A DNA stretch of 64,000 bases, from positions 62,001 through 126,000 of the forward strand of contig JANSWP010000002.1 of NCBI GenBank assembly GCA_024743405.1, in the 5' to 3' direction. This DNA comes from Bacteroidota bacterium. GTDB taxonomy: Bacteria > Bacteroidota > Bacteroidia > Chitinophagales > Saprospiraceae. Shown piece by piece: positions 1-9,564 of the stretch. The number at the start of each line of letters is the position of its first letter. Position 1 is the first letter of the stretch. Under the pieces are notes generated by a model that was given only the letters and a program-made list of their open reading frames with translations, had not been told where the DNA came from and made no database searches. The translations under genes and the position numbers were made by a program.

Positions 1-1
1 C

Positions 2-595
2 GAACCGGGCGTAGTCATCGCGAATAATGTGGAGATTGGGGAAGACTGCCATATTCAAGCGAATGTGGTTATAATGGAACATACCATCATTGGGAACAAT
101 GTGACGATTCAAGCTGGAAGTATGATTGGAACGGATGCTTTTTATTTCAAAAAACATGATGATGGAACTTTTGAAAAATGGCGTTCTGGTGGACGAGTCA
201 TTATTAAAAACAATGTAGATATTGGGGCTTGTTGCACGATAAATAAGGGCGTTTCGGGTGATACAATTATAGGTGAAGGTTCAAAATTAGACTGTCAGGT
301 TCATGTGGGTCATGGCGTAGTGATTGGCAAAAATTGTATTATCGCTGGTCAGGTCGGAATAGGAGGAAAAACCATCGTAGAAGATAATGTCGTCCTTTAT
401 GGTCAAGTAGGTCTCTCTCCTCGAATTCGAATTGGGGAAGGCGCAGTTATAAGCGCACAATCTGGTGTTTCGAAAAGTTTGGCTGGCAAGAAAGCCTACT
501 TTGGCTCTCCTGCCGATGAAATTCGAACAAAGCAAAAAGAATTAGCTGCTTTAAGGCATTTGCCTGAGTTCTTCCAAAATTATTATGATTCGTAA
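2..595 (+). CDS. LpxD-like UDP-3-O-acylglucosamine N-acyltransferase, C-terminal part
   Basis: This is the 3' part of a left-handed beta-helix acyltransferase; the frame is open through the left window edge, so the N-terminus is missing. Successive hexapeptide repeats (patterns like VIIKNNVDIGACCTI, DTIIGEGSKLDCQVHVGHG) fill the visible protein. The HVGHG stretch holds the His expected as the general base in LpxD, followed by an AGQVGIGG turn typical of that family. The C-terminal helix region (KKAYFGSPADEIRTKQKEL) also fits. LpxD adds the N-linked hydroxyacyl chain during lipid A synthesis on the cytoplasmic side of the inner membrane. Bacteroidota often carry more than one LpxD-like gene, so a paralogous role in another acyl-sugar pathway is possible and I give no symbol. 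Confidence 0.75.
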   Translation, partial: EPGVVIANNVEIGEDCHIQANVVIMEHTIIGNNVTIQAGSMIGTDAFYFKKHDDGTFEKWRSGGRVIIKNNVDIGACCTINKGVSGDTIIGEGSKLDCQVHVGHGVVIGKNCIIAGQVGIGGKTIVEDNVVLYGQVGLSPRIRIGEGAVISAQSGVSKSLAGKKAYFGSPADEIRTKQKELAALRHLPEFFQNYYDS

Positions 596-652
596 TTAAA
601 GAATAACTCCATCATTTCATCTCCAACTAACAGACCTATTATTTGCTCTTTA

Positions 653-1081
653 CTAAATCTTTGTCACTTTCAATTTAATTGAATAATCATCTTTATCAAT
701 CTTTACTCCATCTTTTGGATAGGGGTTTACTTCCATCATTTCGATAGTATAATTGCCAGAATTCCCTTCTGCTCCGCCTTTTTGCTTTCCTTTTTTAGTC
801 AACATTAATGTAGTTTCGTTAGCCATTAATTTGACCACCACTTTACCTGCCTGAATACAATTGACACCTTCTGGACATCTCGAATCCTCTGTCACATCGG
901 CAAAATGAATTAACATATCACCATCATTTAATTTTGCTTTTTGATTCATTTTCAAATCAAAGTCTTCATTTAATTTAAACGAATCGTATGAAGTGGATTG
1001 GGCAGCCTTTTGGTCACAATTTGAAAAAAGAAAAAAAACACACAAAATGAATACGAATGATGGCAAGCTAATTTTTCTCAT
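653..1081 (-). CDS. Small lipoprotein with DSRCPxGVxC motif
   Basis: A 142-residue protein with a hydrophobic N-terminus ending in LFSNC, so Cys22 is a plausible lipidation site, although Asn just before it is not ideal. The mature part carries EDSRCPEGVNCIQAG at about residues 86-100, a signature seen in a family of small uncharacterised bacterial lipoproteins in which the two cysteines probably form a disulphide. The rest is predicted beta strand. It is probably attached to a periplasmic or outer-membrane face. It is convergent with the LpxD-like gene and divergent from the acyl-CoA synthetase. No catalytic motif is visible and I assign no function. Confidence 0.65.
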   Translation of the reverse strand: MRKISLPSFVFILCVFFLFSNCDQKAAQSTSYDSFKLNEDFDLKMNQKAKLNDGDMLIHFADVTEDSRCPEGVNCIQAGKVVVKLMANETTLMLTKKGKQKGGAEGNSGNYTIEMMEVNPYPKDGVKIDKDDYSIKLKVTKI

Positions 1082-1179
1082 GATAATTTTTTTTGTTATG
1101 TAAGATGATTAATTTTTTCTAGTTTTGGAATCGTCAAATCTACGAATCAAAACACAAACCAAGAACTAACTTTCTCAAT

Positions 1180-2958
1180 ATGGATTTTCGGCGGTTGTTC
1201 GATTTGTTACTCTACCAAGAGGCTAAATATCCGCAGAAGAAAGCCCTTTCCTTTAAAGATGGCTATCGCTGGACCTCTTTCTCTACGAGCCAATGTATCG
1301 ATATTATCAATAAATTAAGTTCGGGGTTTTTAGATTTAGGATTAAAAAAAGGAGAAATGGTGGCCATTTTGGCGCATTGTGGAAGCCCCATTTGGAATTT
1401 TGTTGACCTATCTTTACAGCAGATTGGAGTTGTCGTTGTTCCTATCCATTCTGTCGTAACTAATGAACATTTGATTTATATCTTAAAAGATTCGGGCTCG
1501 AAAATTTGTTTCGCCTCCAATAAACAGATGTATGATAAAGTATCCGCTGTGAAAGACAGCGCCGTAAACCTTAAAGAGATTTACACTTTTGAAAGATTGG
1601 ACGACATACCATATTGGGAAAGCCTAAAAACACCACCTTCAGAAAAGCATCTTGCCCAATTCGAAACCTTTAAAGCTGCCATACATGAAGACGATTTAGC
1701 CACGATTATTTATACCTCAGGCACAACTGGGCAGCCAAAGGGGGTCATGCTTTCACATAAAAATATCATTAGCAATATCAAAGCTACTATTTCATTAGTG
1801 CCCATTAATTGTGATAAAAGAGTCATTAGTTTTTTACCCATGAGTCACATTTTTGAACGCATGGTGACTTATACATATATAGCTGTTGGCGCTTCTATTT
1901 ATTATGCCGAAAGAGTAGAAGAAGCAACTGATCTGATGAAAGATATTCGACCACACTACTTTACAAGTGTACCAAGGTTACTCGAAAAGTTTTATGAAAA
2001 GATTGTAGAAAAAGGCAATGAAAAAAATGTCTTATTTCGAAAAATTTTAAGTTGGTCCATCAAACTAGGACAGCGATATACTAACGACAGAAAATTCAAC
2101 CTATGTTATTGGCTGCAATTAAAAATCGCTAATATTTTAGTTTACAGAAAATGGCGAAAAGCTTTAGGTAATAAGGTTCAAGGTATTTTTGTTGGTGCTG
2201 CAGCTTTACAACCTATGTTAGCACGACTTTTTTCAGCGGCGGGTATTCCTGTTCGAGAAGGATACGGACTAACTGAAACTTCCCCTATTGTTTCTTCCAA
2301 TCATTTTGAACCTGGATTATTTCGATTTGGAACAGTTGGGCTTCCAGTTCCAGGAGTTGAAGTAAAAATTTATCAACCTGATGAATCAGGAGAAGGGGAA
2401 ATTTTAGTGAAAGGGCCAAATGTCATGATGGGTTATTACAATCGTCCAGAAGAAACGGCAAAAGTAATTCAAGAAGATGGCTGGTTTCATACCGGCGACA
2501 TAGGGAAGTTTGTTCACAAACGCTTTTTACAAATTACGGATAGGAAAAAGGATATTTTTAAGACTTCTTCAGGAAAATATGTGGCTCCACAAGTCATTGA
2601 GAACCAATTAAAAACCTCTGCTTATATTGAACAATGTATGATTTTGGGGTTTAAGCGCCCCTTTGTTACTGCTTTGATTGTACCTTCTTTTGCAATGTTG
2701 GAAAATTGGTGCAAAAAAAACAATGTACATTGGACTGCACCAAGGTATATGGTTTTGAACCCTAAGGTTCAAACTTTTTTCCAAAGTATCATCGATGATT
2801 GTAATGATCGACATTCGAATCATCAAAAAATAAAGAAATTTACACTTTTATATGAAAATTGGACAATTGAAAAAGGGGAAGTGACACCAACCTTAAAATT
2901 ATCAAGACCTAATATTTTAAAGCACCAAGAAAAAAATATCGAAAAAATGTATAAATAA
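1180..2958 (+). CDS. Long-chain fatty acid--CoA ligase (AMP-forming)
   Basis: A 592-residue member of the ANL adenylating superfamily. The phosphate-binding P-loop is clear (IIYTSGTTGQPKGVMLSH, about residues 177-194), followed by the EGYGLTETSP adenine-binding motif and the hinge aspartate region GWFHTGDIG, then the DRKKDIFKTSSGKYVAP segment typical of long-chain acyl-CoA synthetases. It would activate free fatty acids to acyl-CoA using ATP and CoA for beta-oxidation or phospholipid use. Length matches the eukaryote-like/FAA-type bacterial group of about 590-600 residues. It stands alone on the plus strand, convergent with accC; an imperfect hairpin lies between them. Chain-length specificity cannot be read from sequence. 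Confidence 0.9.
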   Translation: MDFRRLFDLLLYQEAKYPQKKALSFKDGYRWTSFSTSQCIDIINKLSSGFLDLGLKKGEMVAILAHCGSPIWNFVDLSLQQIGVVVVPIHSVVTNEHLIYILKDSGSKICFASNKQMYDKVSAVKDSAVNLKEIYTFERLDDIPYWESLKTPPSEKHLAQFETFKAAIHEDDLATIIYTSGTTGQPKGVMLSHKNIISNIKATISLVPINCDKRVISFLPMSHIFERMVTYTYIAVGASIYYAERVEEATDLMKDIRPHYFTSVPRLLEKFYEKIVEKGNEKNVLFRKILSWSIKLGQRYTNDRKFNLCYWLQLKIANILVYRKWRKALGNKVQGIFVGAAALQPMLARLFSAAGIPVREGYGLTETSPIVSSNHFEPGLFRFGTVGLPVPGVEVKIYQPDESGEGEILVKGPNVMMGYYNRPEETAKVIQEDGWFHTGDIGKFVHKRFLQITDRKKDIFKTSSGKYVAPQVIENQLKTSAYIEQCMILGFKRPFVTALIVPSFAMLENWCKKNNVHWTAPRYMVLNPKVQTFFQSIIDDCNDRHSNHQKIKKFTLLYENWTIEKGEVTPTLKLSRPNILKHQEKNIEKMYK

Positions 2959-2970
2959 ACATTTCATATA

Positions 2971-3028
2971 GAGTTGGTGCATAATCAATTATGTTATCAA
3001 AAGGAACGGCACAACTGATTATACACTC
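2971..3028. terminator. Imperfect inverted repeat between convergent genes
   Basis: GAGT..GTGCATAATCA (2971-2987) pairs with TGATTATACACTC (3016-3028) with a two-base bulge, one mismatch and a 28-base loop. It lies between the convergent acyl-CoA synthetase and accC ends. There is no U tract, so a terminator role is only a guess. Confidence 0.3.
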
Positions 3029-3039
3029 CTCTAAAATCC

Positions 3040-4392
3040 TTATTTTTTCTCCGGCTTACCTATATCAAAATCATCTAAAAATCCAGTGTGAAAATCACCT
3101 TTTCTGAAGCTCTCATCACGCATTAATTTCTGATGAAAAGGAACTGTTGTTTTTACACCTTCAATAATAAACTCATCCAAAGCTCGCTCCATTTTTGTTA
3201 TGCACTCCTCCCTAGTTTGAGCTCTACAGATTAATTTAGCAATCATCGAATCATAATAAGGCGGAACGGTATATCCTGCATAAACATGCGTATCTACTCG
3301 TACACCATGTCCTTTTGAACTATGGAACGATGTGATTTTTCCTGGACTTGGTCGAAAATTATTATAAGGATCTTCCGCATTAATTCGACATTCAATCGCA
3401 TGCATTGTAGGGATATAGTTCTCTCCTGAGATTGGAATTCCAGCAGCAATTTTTATTTGCTCTTTTATCAAATCATGATCAATAACTTCCTCTGTAACCG
3501 GATGCTCCACTTGAATACGGGTATTCATTTCCATGAAGTAAAAATTTCGGTACTTATCAACCAAAAACTCTACCGTTCCAACACCTTCATAATTAATACA
3601 CTCGCCAGCCAAAATTGCGGCAGCACCCATTTTTTCTCTCAATTCATCCGTCATAAAAGGCGATGGGCTTTCTTCTAATAATTTCTGATGCCGTCGTTGA
3701 ATTGAACACTCTCTTTCGGATAAGTGGCAAACTTTTCCAAACTGGTCACCTGCGATTTGAAACTCAATATGACGTGGTTCTTCAATGAATTTCTCCATAT
3801 ACATGCCATCATTTCCAAAAGAAGCTCTCGCTTCATTTCGAGCCATATTCCATTGAGTCTCAAACTCTTCATCATTCCAAACGATACGCATTCCTTTTCC
3901 TCCTCCCCCAGCTGTTGCTTTGAGAATAACTGGATATCCAATTTTTTTTGCCAATTTTTGACCTTGTTCTACACTTTCTAGTAACCCGTCTGAACCAGGT
4001 ACTACAGGTACACCGGCTTTTATCATGGTTTCCTTAGCGGTTACCTTATCCCCCATTTTCCGAATATGCTCAGGAGTTGGCCCAATAAATTTGATACCAT
4101 ACTCTGCACATACTTCTGCAAAATCTGCATTTTCTGATAAAAACCCATATCCCGGATGTATGGCATCTGCATTCGTAATTTCAGCAGCAGCCATGATTTT
4201 AGGTATACTTAAATAAGACTCAGCAGAGGAAGCTGGTCCAATACAAACAGCTTCATCAGCAAAACGAACATGCAAACTTTCTCGATCGGCAGTTGAAAAA
4301 ACAGCTACTGATTTAATACCCATTTCACGGCAAGTACGAATAATGCGGAGAGAAATCTCTCCACGATTGGCTATGAGAATTTTTTTAAACAT
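3040..4392 (-). CDS. accC: Biotin carboxylase subunit of acetyl-CoA carboxylase
   Basis: A 450-residue biotin carboxylase with the full family order: N-terminal [25 protein letters not shown]-grasp glycine loop [14 protein letters not shown], the [16 protein letters not shown] metal/substrate stretch, and [15 protein letters not shown] with catalytic Glu, Asn and Arg. It carboxylates the biotin on AccB using ATP and bicarbonate, the first half-reaction of malonyl-CoA formation. Length equals the bacterial stand-alone type (about 445-455). It sits 85 bp downstream of accB on the same strand, as in the usual accBC arrangement. A second biotin carboxylase begins at 63636. Confidence 0.96.
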   Translation of the reverse strand: MFKKILIANRGEISLRIIRTCREMGIKSVAVFSTADRESLHVRFADEAVCIGPASSAESYLSIPKIMAAAEITNADAIHPGYGFLSENADFAEVCAEYGIKFIGPTPEHIRKMGDKVTAKETMIKAGVPVVPGSDGLLESVEQGQKLAKKIGYPVILKATAGGGGKGMRIVWNDEEFETQWNMARNEARASFGNDGMYMEKFIEEPRHIEFQIAGDQFGKVCHLSERECSIQRRHQKLLEESPSPFMTDELREKMGAAAILAGECINYEGVGTVEFLVDKYRNFYFMEMNTRIQVEHPVTEEVIDHDLIKEQIKIAAGIPISGENYIPTMHAIECRINAEDPYNNFRPSPGKITSFHSSKGHGVRVDTHVYAGYTVPPYYDSMIAKLICRAQTREECITKMERALDEFIIEGVKTTVPFHQKLMRDESFRKGDFHTGFLDDFDIGKPEKK

Positions 4393-4477
4393 ATTTCGAT
4401 TTATGATTTATCTCTCAGGATCTCCTATGGAGAGAATAACGAATTATTGTTTCTTAAAAATAGTCTGAATCCAAAAA

Positions 4478-4993
4478 TCAACTTGGTTCAACTAAGAAAA
4501 GGACTTGGTCATATTCGACTGGCTGAGCATCTTCAAGAAGCACTTTCACAATTTTACCTGAAACCTCTGACTCAATTTCATTGAATAATTTCATTGCCTC
4601 TACGATACAGACTACATCACCAACCGCAACCGAATCTCCTACTTTTGCATAGGCTGGCTTATCTGGAGATTGTGACCTATAAAAAGTTCCGACGATTGGA
4701 GATTTAATTTCCAAATAATTCCCAGTTTCCTTTGGAGTAGAAGCATCTTCACTTTTAGCAGGTGCAGGTGTAGATGGCACAGGTGCAGGAGCCGCTACAA
4801 TAGGCTCTGGCTGTGGCGCTGGTGCAGCTACCTGCATCATCGGCGCAGGGGAAGAGACGACTTGAGTCGTTCTAGTTTTTAAGTATTTCTCAGTTCTAAC
4901 AGCAAGTTCAAAATCACCATCTTTCATTTTGAATTCTGTTAGATTCATTTTGTTGATAAGCTTAATTAGCTCTTGTATTTCTTTGAAATTCAT
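4478..4993 (-). CDS. accB: Biotin carboxyl carrier protein of acetyl-CoA carboxylase
   Basis: A 171-residue carrier. An N-terminal helical segment (about 1-35) is followed by an Ala/Pro-rich flexible linker (about 45-90) and a C-terminal biotinyl domain with the EAMKLFNEI motif, whose Lys is biotinylated by BirA. The typical MKD-G hammerhead start and the PIVGTFYRSQSPDKPAY thumb region of AccB are present. It shuttles carboxyl-biotin between AccC and the carboxyltransferase. It lies between efp and accC. A TAATTTTG box on the minus strand at 5058-5065 could be a -7 element for it, but no matching -33 TTG is visible. Confidence 0.96.
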   Translation of the reverse strand: MNFKEIQELIKLINKMNLTEFKMKDGDFELAVRTEKYLKTRTTQVVSSPAPMMQVAAPAPQPEPIVAAPAPVPSTPAPAKSEDASTPKETGNYLEIKSPIVGTFYRSQSPDKPAYAKVGDSVAVGDVVCIVEAMKLFNEIESEVSGKIVKVLLEDAQPVEYDQVLFLVEPS

Positions 4994-5075
4994 ATTGTGG
5001 AATTAGCGTTTTGATTTGGTGAAATAGTACTCTAAATCGATACACAAGTTACCCATTCAAAATTAAAAGGACACT

Positions 5076-5642
5076 CTAATCTCTCACTCTTTCTATATAA
5101 GCCCCTGTCTTTGTATCAACTCGTATTTTATCACCTTGGTTAACAAATAAGGGTACTCGAACTTCCATATCGGTCTCGATCGTTGCTGGCTTCATTGTAT
5201 TCGTTGCCGTATCTCCCTTAACACCAGGCTCTGTGTAAGTGATTTCAACAACTACACTTGGTTCCATTTCCATTTGAAGAGGTACATCTTTTTCTGAATG
5301 AAAAAGTACATCTACGACAGCTCCTTCCAAAAGCAACCCTGGGTTATTAATTAAATGTTCCTCTAATTGAGTCTGAGAGTAGTCCTCTGTATTCATAAAA
5401 TGATAGCCCAAATCATCATTATATAAAAATTGAAATTTTCGTCTTTCAACTCTTACTGTATGGATTTTATGCCCCGCAGGAAAGGTATTATCTACGACTC
5501 TTCCATGGGTCAAACTCTTCAATTTAGTTCTTACAAAAGCATTTCCTTTTCCAGGCTTCACATGCTGAAATTCCACAACTGACCAAATGTCATTGTTGTA
5601 TTCAATACACAATCCATTTTTGATATCTGACGTACTTGCCAT
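5076..5642 (-). CDS. efp: Elongation factor P
   Basis: A 188-residue EF-P of normal length, with the KOW-like N-terminal domain carrying the loop VKPGKGNAF, where the Lys at position 34 is the tip residue contacting the peptidyl-tRNA CCA end, and two OB domains ending in the conserved GDKIRVDTKTGAYIERV. EF-P relieves ribosome stalling at proline runs. It lies between fabH and accB on the same strand, a common Bacteroidota arrangement. No modifying enzyme (EpmA, EarP) is in the window, so the modification state is unknown. Confidence 0.97.
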   Translation of the reverse strand: MASTSDIKNGLCIEYNNDIWSVVEFQHVKPGKGNAFVRTKLKSLTHGRVVDNTFPAGHKIHTVRVERRKFQFLYNDDLGYHFMNTEDYSQTQLEEHLINNPGLLLEGAVVDVLFHSEKDVPLQMEMEPSVVVEITYTEPGVKGDTATNTMKPATIETDMEVRVPLFVNQGDKIRVDTKTGAYIERVRD

Positions 5643-5698
5643 TGGGTAGAATTATTTTTAATAGAATGAAAAATATAATAATTTTCTAAAAAGTGACG

Positions 5699-5706
5699 CA
5701 AAGATA
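5699..5706 (-). promoter_or_regulatory. Putative -7 box upstream of efp
   Basis: The minus strand reads TATCTTTG, a perfect match to the Bacteroidota -7 consensus TANNTTTG, about 57 bases before the efp start codon. No TTG -33 element is seen at 17-23 bases, so support is limited. Confidence 0.35.
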
Positions 5707-5773
5707 AGAAAGAGTTCAGAGTTCTTAGTTGCTAGTTTCACCTTAATTCTAAAAGGCTTCACTATTACAATGC

Positions 5774-6763
5774 TTAATAAGCCCATTTTAACCAAACTGC
5801 TCCCCAAGTAAATCCCCCTCCAAAGGCAGTCAAAATAAGGTTATCTCCTTTTTTAAGTTGACTTTCATAATCCCAAAGGCATAGAGGTAGTGTCCCTGCA
5901 GTTGTGTTACCATACTTTTGGATATTTACCATAGTTTTTTCCAATGGAAAATCTGACATCCTGGTCACACTATCAATAATTCGCATATTAGCTTGATGCG
6001 GCACCATCCAAGATATATCATCATTAGAAAGGTTATTACGAGACATTACTGTTTTAACGGTGTCTGTCATGCCTTTGACTGCAGCTTTAAAAACAGGCCG
6101 CCCATTTTGAAAAACAAAATGCTCTCTTGCAGTTACGGTTTCCATCGTTGCCGGATGCAACGATCCACCTGCTTTTTGATGAAGGAAATGCCTGCCATTA
6201 CCGTCACTTTTTAAAACAGAATCCATCACTCCAACTTCTTCCTCCGTTGGTTCTAAAAGAACGGCACCACCTCCATCTCCGAAAATCACACATGTTGTCC
6301 TATCGGTATAGTCAATAATCGAAGACATCATATCTGCACCTATCACAATAACTTTTTTGTGAGATCCTGATTCTACAAATTTTGCTCCTGTTGTCAAAGC
6401 ATATAAAAAACCAGAGCATGCTGCATTGATATCAAAGCAAAATGCATTCTTGATTCCAACCTTATCAGACGTGATATTTGCAGTATCAGGGAAGGGCATG
6501 TCAGCAGTAACAGTCGCACAAATCACTAAATCAATCTCGTCAGGAGAAGTTCCTGTTTTTTCAAGAAGTCCTTTGACTGCTTCCACACACATATCCGAAG
6601 TAGCTTTACCTTCTCCTTTTAAAATATGACGTTGCTCTATCCCCGTTCGGCTTCGAATCCATTCGTCATTTGTATCGACAATGGTTTCTAATTCAGCGTT
6701 CGTTAAGATATAGTCGGGCACATATCCATTTACACCGGTTATTGCGGCTCTGAGTTTGGCCAT
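5774..6763 (-). CDS. fabH: Beta-ketoacyl-ACP synthase III
   Basis: A 329-residue thiolase-fold condensing enzyme with the KAS III triad visible: Cys116 in INAACSGF, His256 in VPHQANMRI and Asn286 in YGNTTAGT. It condenses acetyl-CoA (or a branched primer) with malonyl-ACP to start fatty-acid elongation. The GITGVNGYVPD-like N-terminus fits an untrimmed start. It heads the minus-strand run fabH-efp-accB-accC, which links the malonyl supply with its consumer. The plsX and rpmF genes that often precede fabH are absent; the next gene upstream is a hydrolase of the aspartoacylase family. Confidence 0.95.
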   Translation of the reverse strand: MAKLRAAITGVNGYVPDYILTNAELETIVDTNDEWIRSRTGIEQRHILKGEGKATSDMCVEAVKGLLEKTGTSPDEIDLVICATVTADMPFPDTANITSDKVGIKNAFCFDINAACSGFLYALTTGAKFVESGSHKKVIVIGADMMSSIIDYTDRTTCVIFGDGGGAVLLEPTEEEVGVMDSVLKSDGNGRHFLHQKAGGSLHPATMETVTAREHFVFQNGRPVFKAAVKGMTDTVKTVMSRNNLSNDDISWMVPHQANMRIIDSVTRMSDFPLEKTMVNIQKYGNTTAGTLPLCLWDYESQLKKGDNLILTAFGGGFTWGAVWLKWAY

Positions 6764-6896
6764 AGTGAATTTTGTATTAGTTTGTTTAATCCCTTGATTT
6801 TTAAAAAAGAGGGCGCAAGGTATAAAAATGTGTTTAGGTGTTTGTCAAATTAGTGGAGAAAGTAGGACGGAAAATTTAAAACGGTTACAAGGATTA

Positions 6897-7835
6897 CTAA
6901 TATTCAATTCTTCTTACCAAGAAGAAACCATCATCTCCTTGTTTTTGATAAAGTGGCATTAAGATCAATCCATCTTCATCTGCTCGAATTTCTCCGTGTT
7001 TATCCAATGCTAATAATTCTCCCTTTTCAACCGCTTGAAAGTTCTTATAATCAGGTTGCATTTTGAACTCATCTCCTGGATTAACATTATGAATCATAAT
7101 TAATTCTGCTACTTTAGGTAACCCGGAAGAATACTCGATCAATATAGAATCATGTCGATTTTCCACATCATTAGCCCTGACACATCCAATGGTTCTCATA
7201 CAATTGGTGATAGCAGCAATAGCTCGATTAACGGAGAGCAACTCATTGTGTTGACCTGCTTCGAAAACGACTGGAACCATTTCCACCCCAAAATTTTCGG
7301 TGATGAAATAATGTAAACTCGTACCTTTTAACCCGACTGTATCCAACATTTTTGTAATGACCGGGGCATGTAACTCTACTGCAATTCTAATACTTTCAGG
7401 ATTGTTGGTCGCAATCGAAAAAATCCCTCCATAGGCTGTCGTCGTATGAATATCCAACATCACAACTTTAGACGGTTGATAGTCCTCAATTTCACTTTCA
7501 ATAACTTCTAGAAGTTCTTTCATCTCAATATCTTCCGCGTCCAGTGTTCCATTATTATTATTCTTAACACGATGTACATTCTCTTCCGTCCACGCTCGAT
7601 TCAAATCTTTTTCTAAGAACCTTTCACCCCGCCTCATTGCCTGAACGTTTCCAATAAGCCCTATTATTCTTCCACAAAAATTAAAAGAAGGATTTGTGAT
7701 TGGTTCTACTTCTATCATTTTCAGCATTAGGTCTAATGCCTTTACACCAGCAGGTTCATTTCCATGCATTCCTCCAAAAACGATCAGTAACGGTCCTTTT
7801 TCTTTACCGGTGTATCGCCCAATAATTCTTTTCAT
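6897..7835 (-). CDS. Succinylglutamate desuccinylase/aspartoacylase family zinc hydrolase
   Basis: A 312-residue M14-like metallohydrolase. GGMHGNEPAG near the N-terminus supplies the zinc ligands His24 and Glu27 (HxxE), and DIHTTTAYGG later supplies the third ligand His. Members cleave N-acyl amino acids such as N-acetylaspartate or N-succinylglutamate. The substrate cannot be told from sequence. A C-terminal beta domain (GDEFKMQPDYKNF onward) matches the family. It is divergent from the glycosyltransferase at 7967 and separated from fabH by 133 bp. Confidence 0.82.
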   Translation of the reverse strand: MKRIIGRYTGKEKGPLLIVFGGMHGNEPAGVKALDLMLKMIEVEPITNPSFNFCGRIIGLIGNVQAMRRGERFLEKDLNRAWTEENVHRVKNNNNGTLDAEDIEMKELLEVIESEIEDYQPSKVVMLDIHTTTAYGGIFSIATNNPESIRIAVELHAPVITKMLDTVGLKGTSLHYFITENFGVEMVPVVFEAGQHNELLSVNRAIAAITNCMRTIGCVRANDVENRHDSILIEYSSGLPKVAELIMIHNVNPGDEFKMQPDYKNFQAVEKGELLALDKHGEIRADEDGLILMPLYQKQGDDGFFLVRRIEY

Positions 7836-7966
7836 GTTTTTCCTTTCGTGTCATTTGTTCAATTAATTGTCTCTCGTAAAATGGAGCATAAAAATACAAA
7901 AACTGTCATTGAAACTTGAATTTCAATTTGATTCCTATTTTTACCCCCAAAATCAATTATCCATTT

Positions 7967-8686
7967 ATGTCTAAAACATTATCCATTATCATCCCCGCTT
8001 ATAATGAAGCCAATACGATACATTTCATTTTGGATAAGGTTCAAGCTGTTCAATTGATTCAAAATGTTCAAAAGGAAGTCATTATTGTTAATGATTGTTC
8101 AAAGGATGATACTGAAAAGGCAATTTTCAATTATCAAAAGACAAACCCTCTTTTTAATATCCAATACTTCAAACATGAAACAAATCAGGGGAAAGGTGCA
8201 GCACTCCATACAGGAATAAAAAAAGCATCTGGTGATTTTATCATCATTCAAGATGCTGATTTAGAATATGATCCCACCGAATTTAATTTACTCCTACGAC
8301 CTGTTCTAGATAACTTTGCCGATGTGGTTTACGGTTCACGATTCATGGGAGGAAAACCCCATCGTATTCTATTTTTCTGGCATTCTATCGGTAATAAATT
8401 CCTTACTGCTTTGTCCAATGCTTTTACCAATCTCAATTTGACAGATATGGAAACCTGTTATAAATTATTCCGATCCGAAATCATAAAAAATTTAACCCTA
8501 AAAGAAAAAAGGTTTGGATTTGAGCCTGAAGTAACCGCCAAAATGTCCCGTGTACCAGACATTAGAATCTACGAGGTAGGTATTTCTTATTACGGACGAA
8601 CTTATGAAGAAGGGAAAAAAATAGGTTGGAAAGACGGATTTCGTGCAATTTATTGTATCCTGAAATACAACCTCTTCTCAAAATAA
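7967..8686 (+). CDS. Family 2 glycosyltransferase (dolichyl-phosphate-mannose synthase-like)
   Basis: About 239 residues from an ATG at 7967; an upstream TTG would add 17 residues with no family match. The start MSKTLSIIIPAYNEANTI is the standard GT-A opening. DDxSKDDT-like and QDADLEYDP follow, the latter being the metal-binding DxD motif of the DPM1/GtrB-like group, then YGSRFMGG and a METCYKLFR segment typical of polyprenyl-phosphate glycosyltransferases. No C-terminal membrane anchor is visible, so it is probably a peripheral membrane enzyme that transfers a sugar from a nucleotide donor to a lipid phosphate. Confidence 0.85.
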   Translation: MSKTLSIIIPAYNEANTIHFILDKVQAVQLIQNVQKEVIIVNDCSKDDTEKAIFNYQKTNPLFNIQYFKHETNQGKGAALHTGIKKASGDFIIIQDADLEYDPTEFNLLLRPVLDNFADVVYGSRFMGGKPHRILFFWHSIGNKFLTALSNAFTNLNLTDMETCYKLFRSEIIKNLTLKEKRFGFEPEVTAKMSRVPDIRIYEVGISYYGRTYEEGKKIGWKDGFRAIYCILKYNLFSK

Positions 8687-8702
8687 GTCTCGATTTATCT
8701 CT

Positions 8703-9482
8703 CTATTTTTTTTGCGAAAACAACCATTCCAAAAAAGATGGTTCTGCAAAAGCCTTATCCCAACTATTGTGATTTACGCCTGGATATTCTGTATAACGAA
8801 CATTAGCCCCCAATTCTTTTAATACCTGATACATTTTCCGCGAACCTTCTACTGGAACAACAACATCCGCATCTCCGTGAAAAATCCACATCGCTGTATT
8901 ATCAGCATATAATTTTGCCACTAATGGATTTCCTCCACCACAAATCGGAATTGCTGCCGCAAAAAAATCAGGCTTCCTAGCTAATAAATCAAAGGATCCA
9001 AAACCACCCATTGAAAGCCCACAAAGATAAATTCGGCTATTATCGATCGATTTTGTAATTAATAAATTGTCAATTAATTCTAAAACCAACTCCATCGGTC
9101 TTGTCGCTTTTTCAGAAAAAGGCATATTACAGCTGCCATCTTCCATCCTAGAATCCCAGTCCACATTTGACCACCGAACGTTTTCTGGACATTGAGGAAA
9201 AACGACAATCGCAGGATGTTTTTCTATGTTTTCCAAAAACAGTTTAGCCCCGTGAACTAGTTGTAATTCATTATCATTGCCTCGCTCACCTGCCCCGTGA
9301 AGAAACAAGATTAGCGGATAACTTTGATCCTTATCAAAATTTTCAGGCAAGAGCATTCTATAAGGCAAATTATCTCCTTTGGCGCTTAAGAAAGTCTTTT
9401 TTTGAAAAGTGGATAAATTTTGAGCTTGGGAAATAGACATTATACAGAATGACAATAGAAATAATAAAAAAAGGGACTTCAT
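8703..9482 (-). CDS. Secreted alpha/beta hydrolase (esterase/prolyl-oligopeptidase-like)
   Basis: A 259-residue protein with an N-terminal signal peptide (SFCIMSISQAQ cleavage region). The alpha/beta hydrolase core shows PLILFLHGAGERGND (oxyanion loop), the nucleophile elbow GLSMGGFGSF, the acid region FHGDADVVVP and the His in GVNHNSWDKAF. This matches the group annotated as phospholipase/carboxylesterase, feruloyl-esterase-like or peptidase S9-like. It is probably periplasmic or exported and acts on an ester. It is convergent with the glycosyltransferase, with a 16 bp gap. Confidence 0.82.
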   Translation of the reverse strand: MKSLFLLFLLSFCIMSISQAQNLSTFQKKTFLSAKGDNLPYRMLLPENFDKDQSYPLILFLHGAGERGNDNELQLVHGAKLFLENIEKHPAIVVFPQCPENVRWSNVDWDSRMEDGSCNMPFSEKATRPMELVLELIDNLLITKSIDNSRIYLCGLSMGGFGSFDLLARKPDFFAAAIPICGGGNPLVAKLYADNTAMWIFHGDADVVVPVEGSRKMYQVLKELGANVRYTEYPGVNHNSWDKAFAEPSFLEWLFSQKK

Positions 9483-9564
9483 CGAAATATTTTTATTTAT
9501 GTGCCGAAAGTTTTGTCTTTTTGTAGGAAGTGAAGTTCGAACAAAAACCTAAAAATTAATCGAA

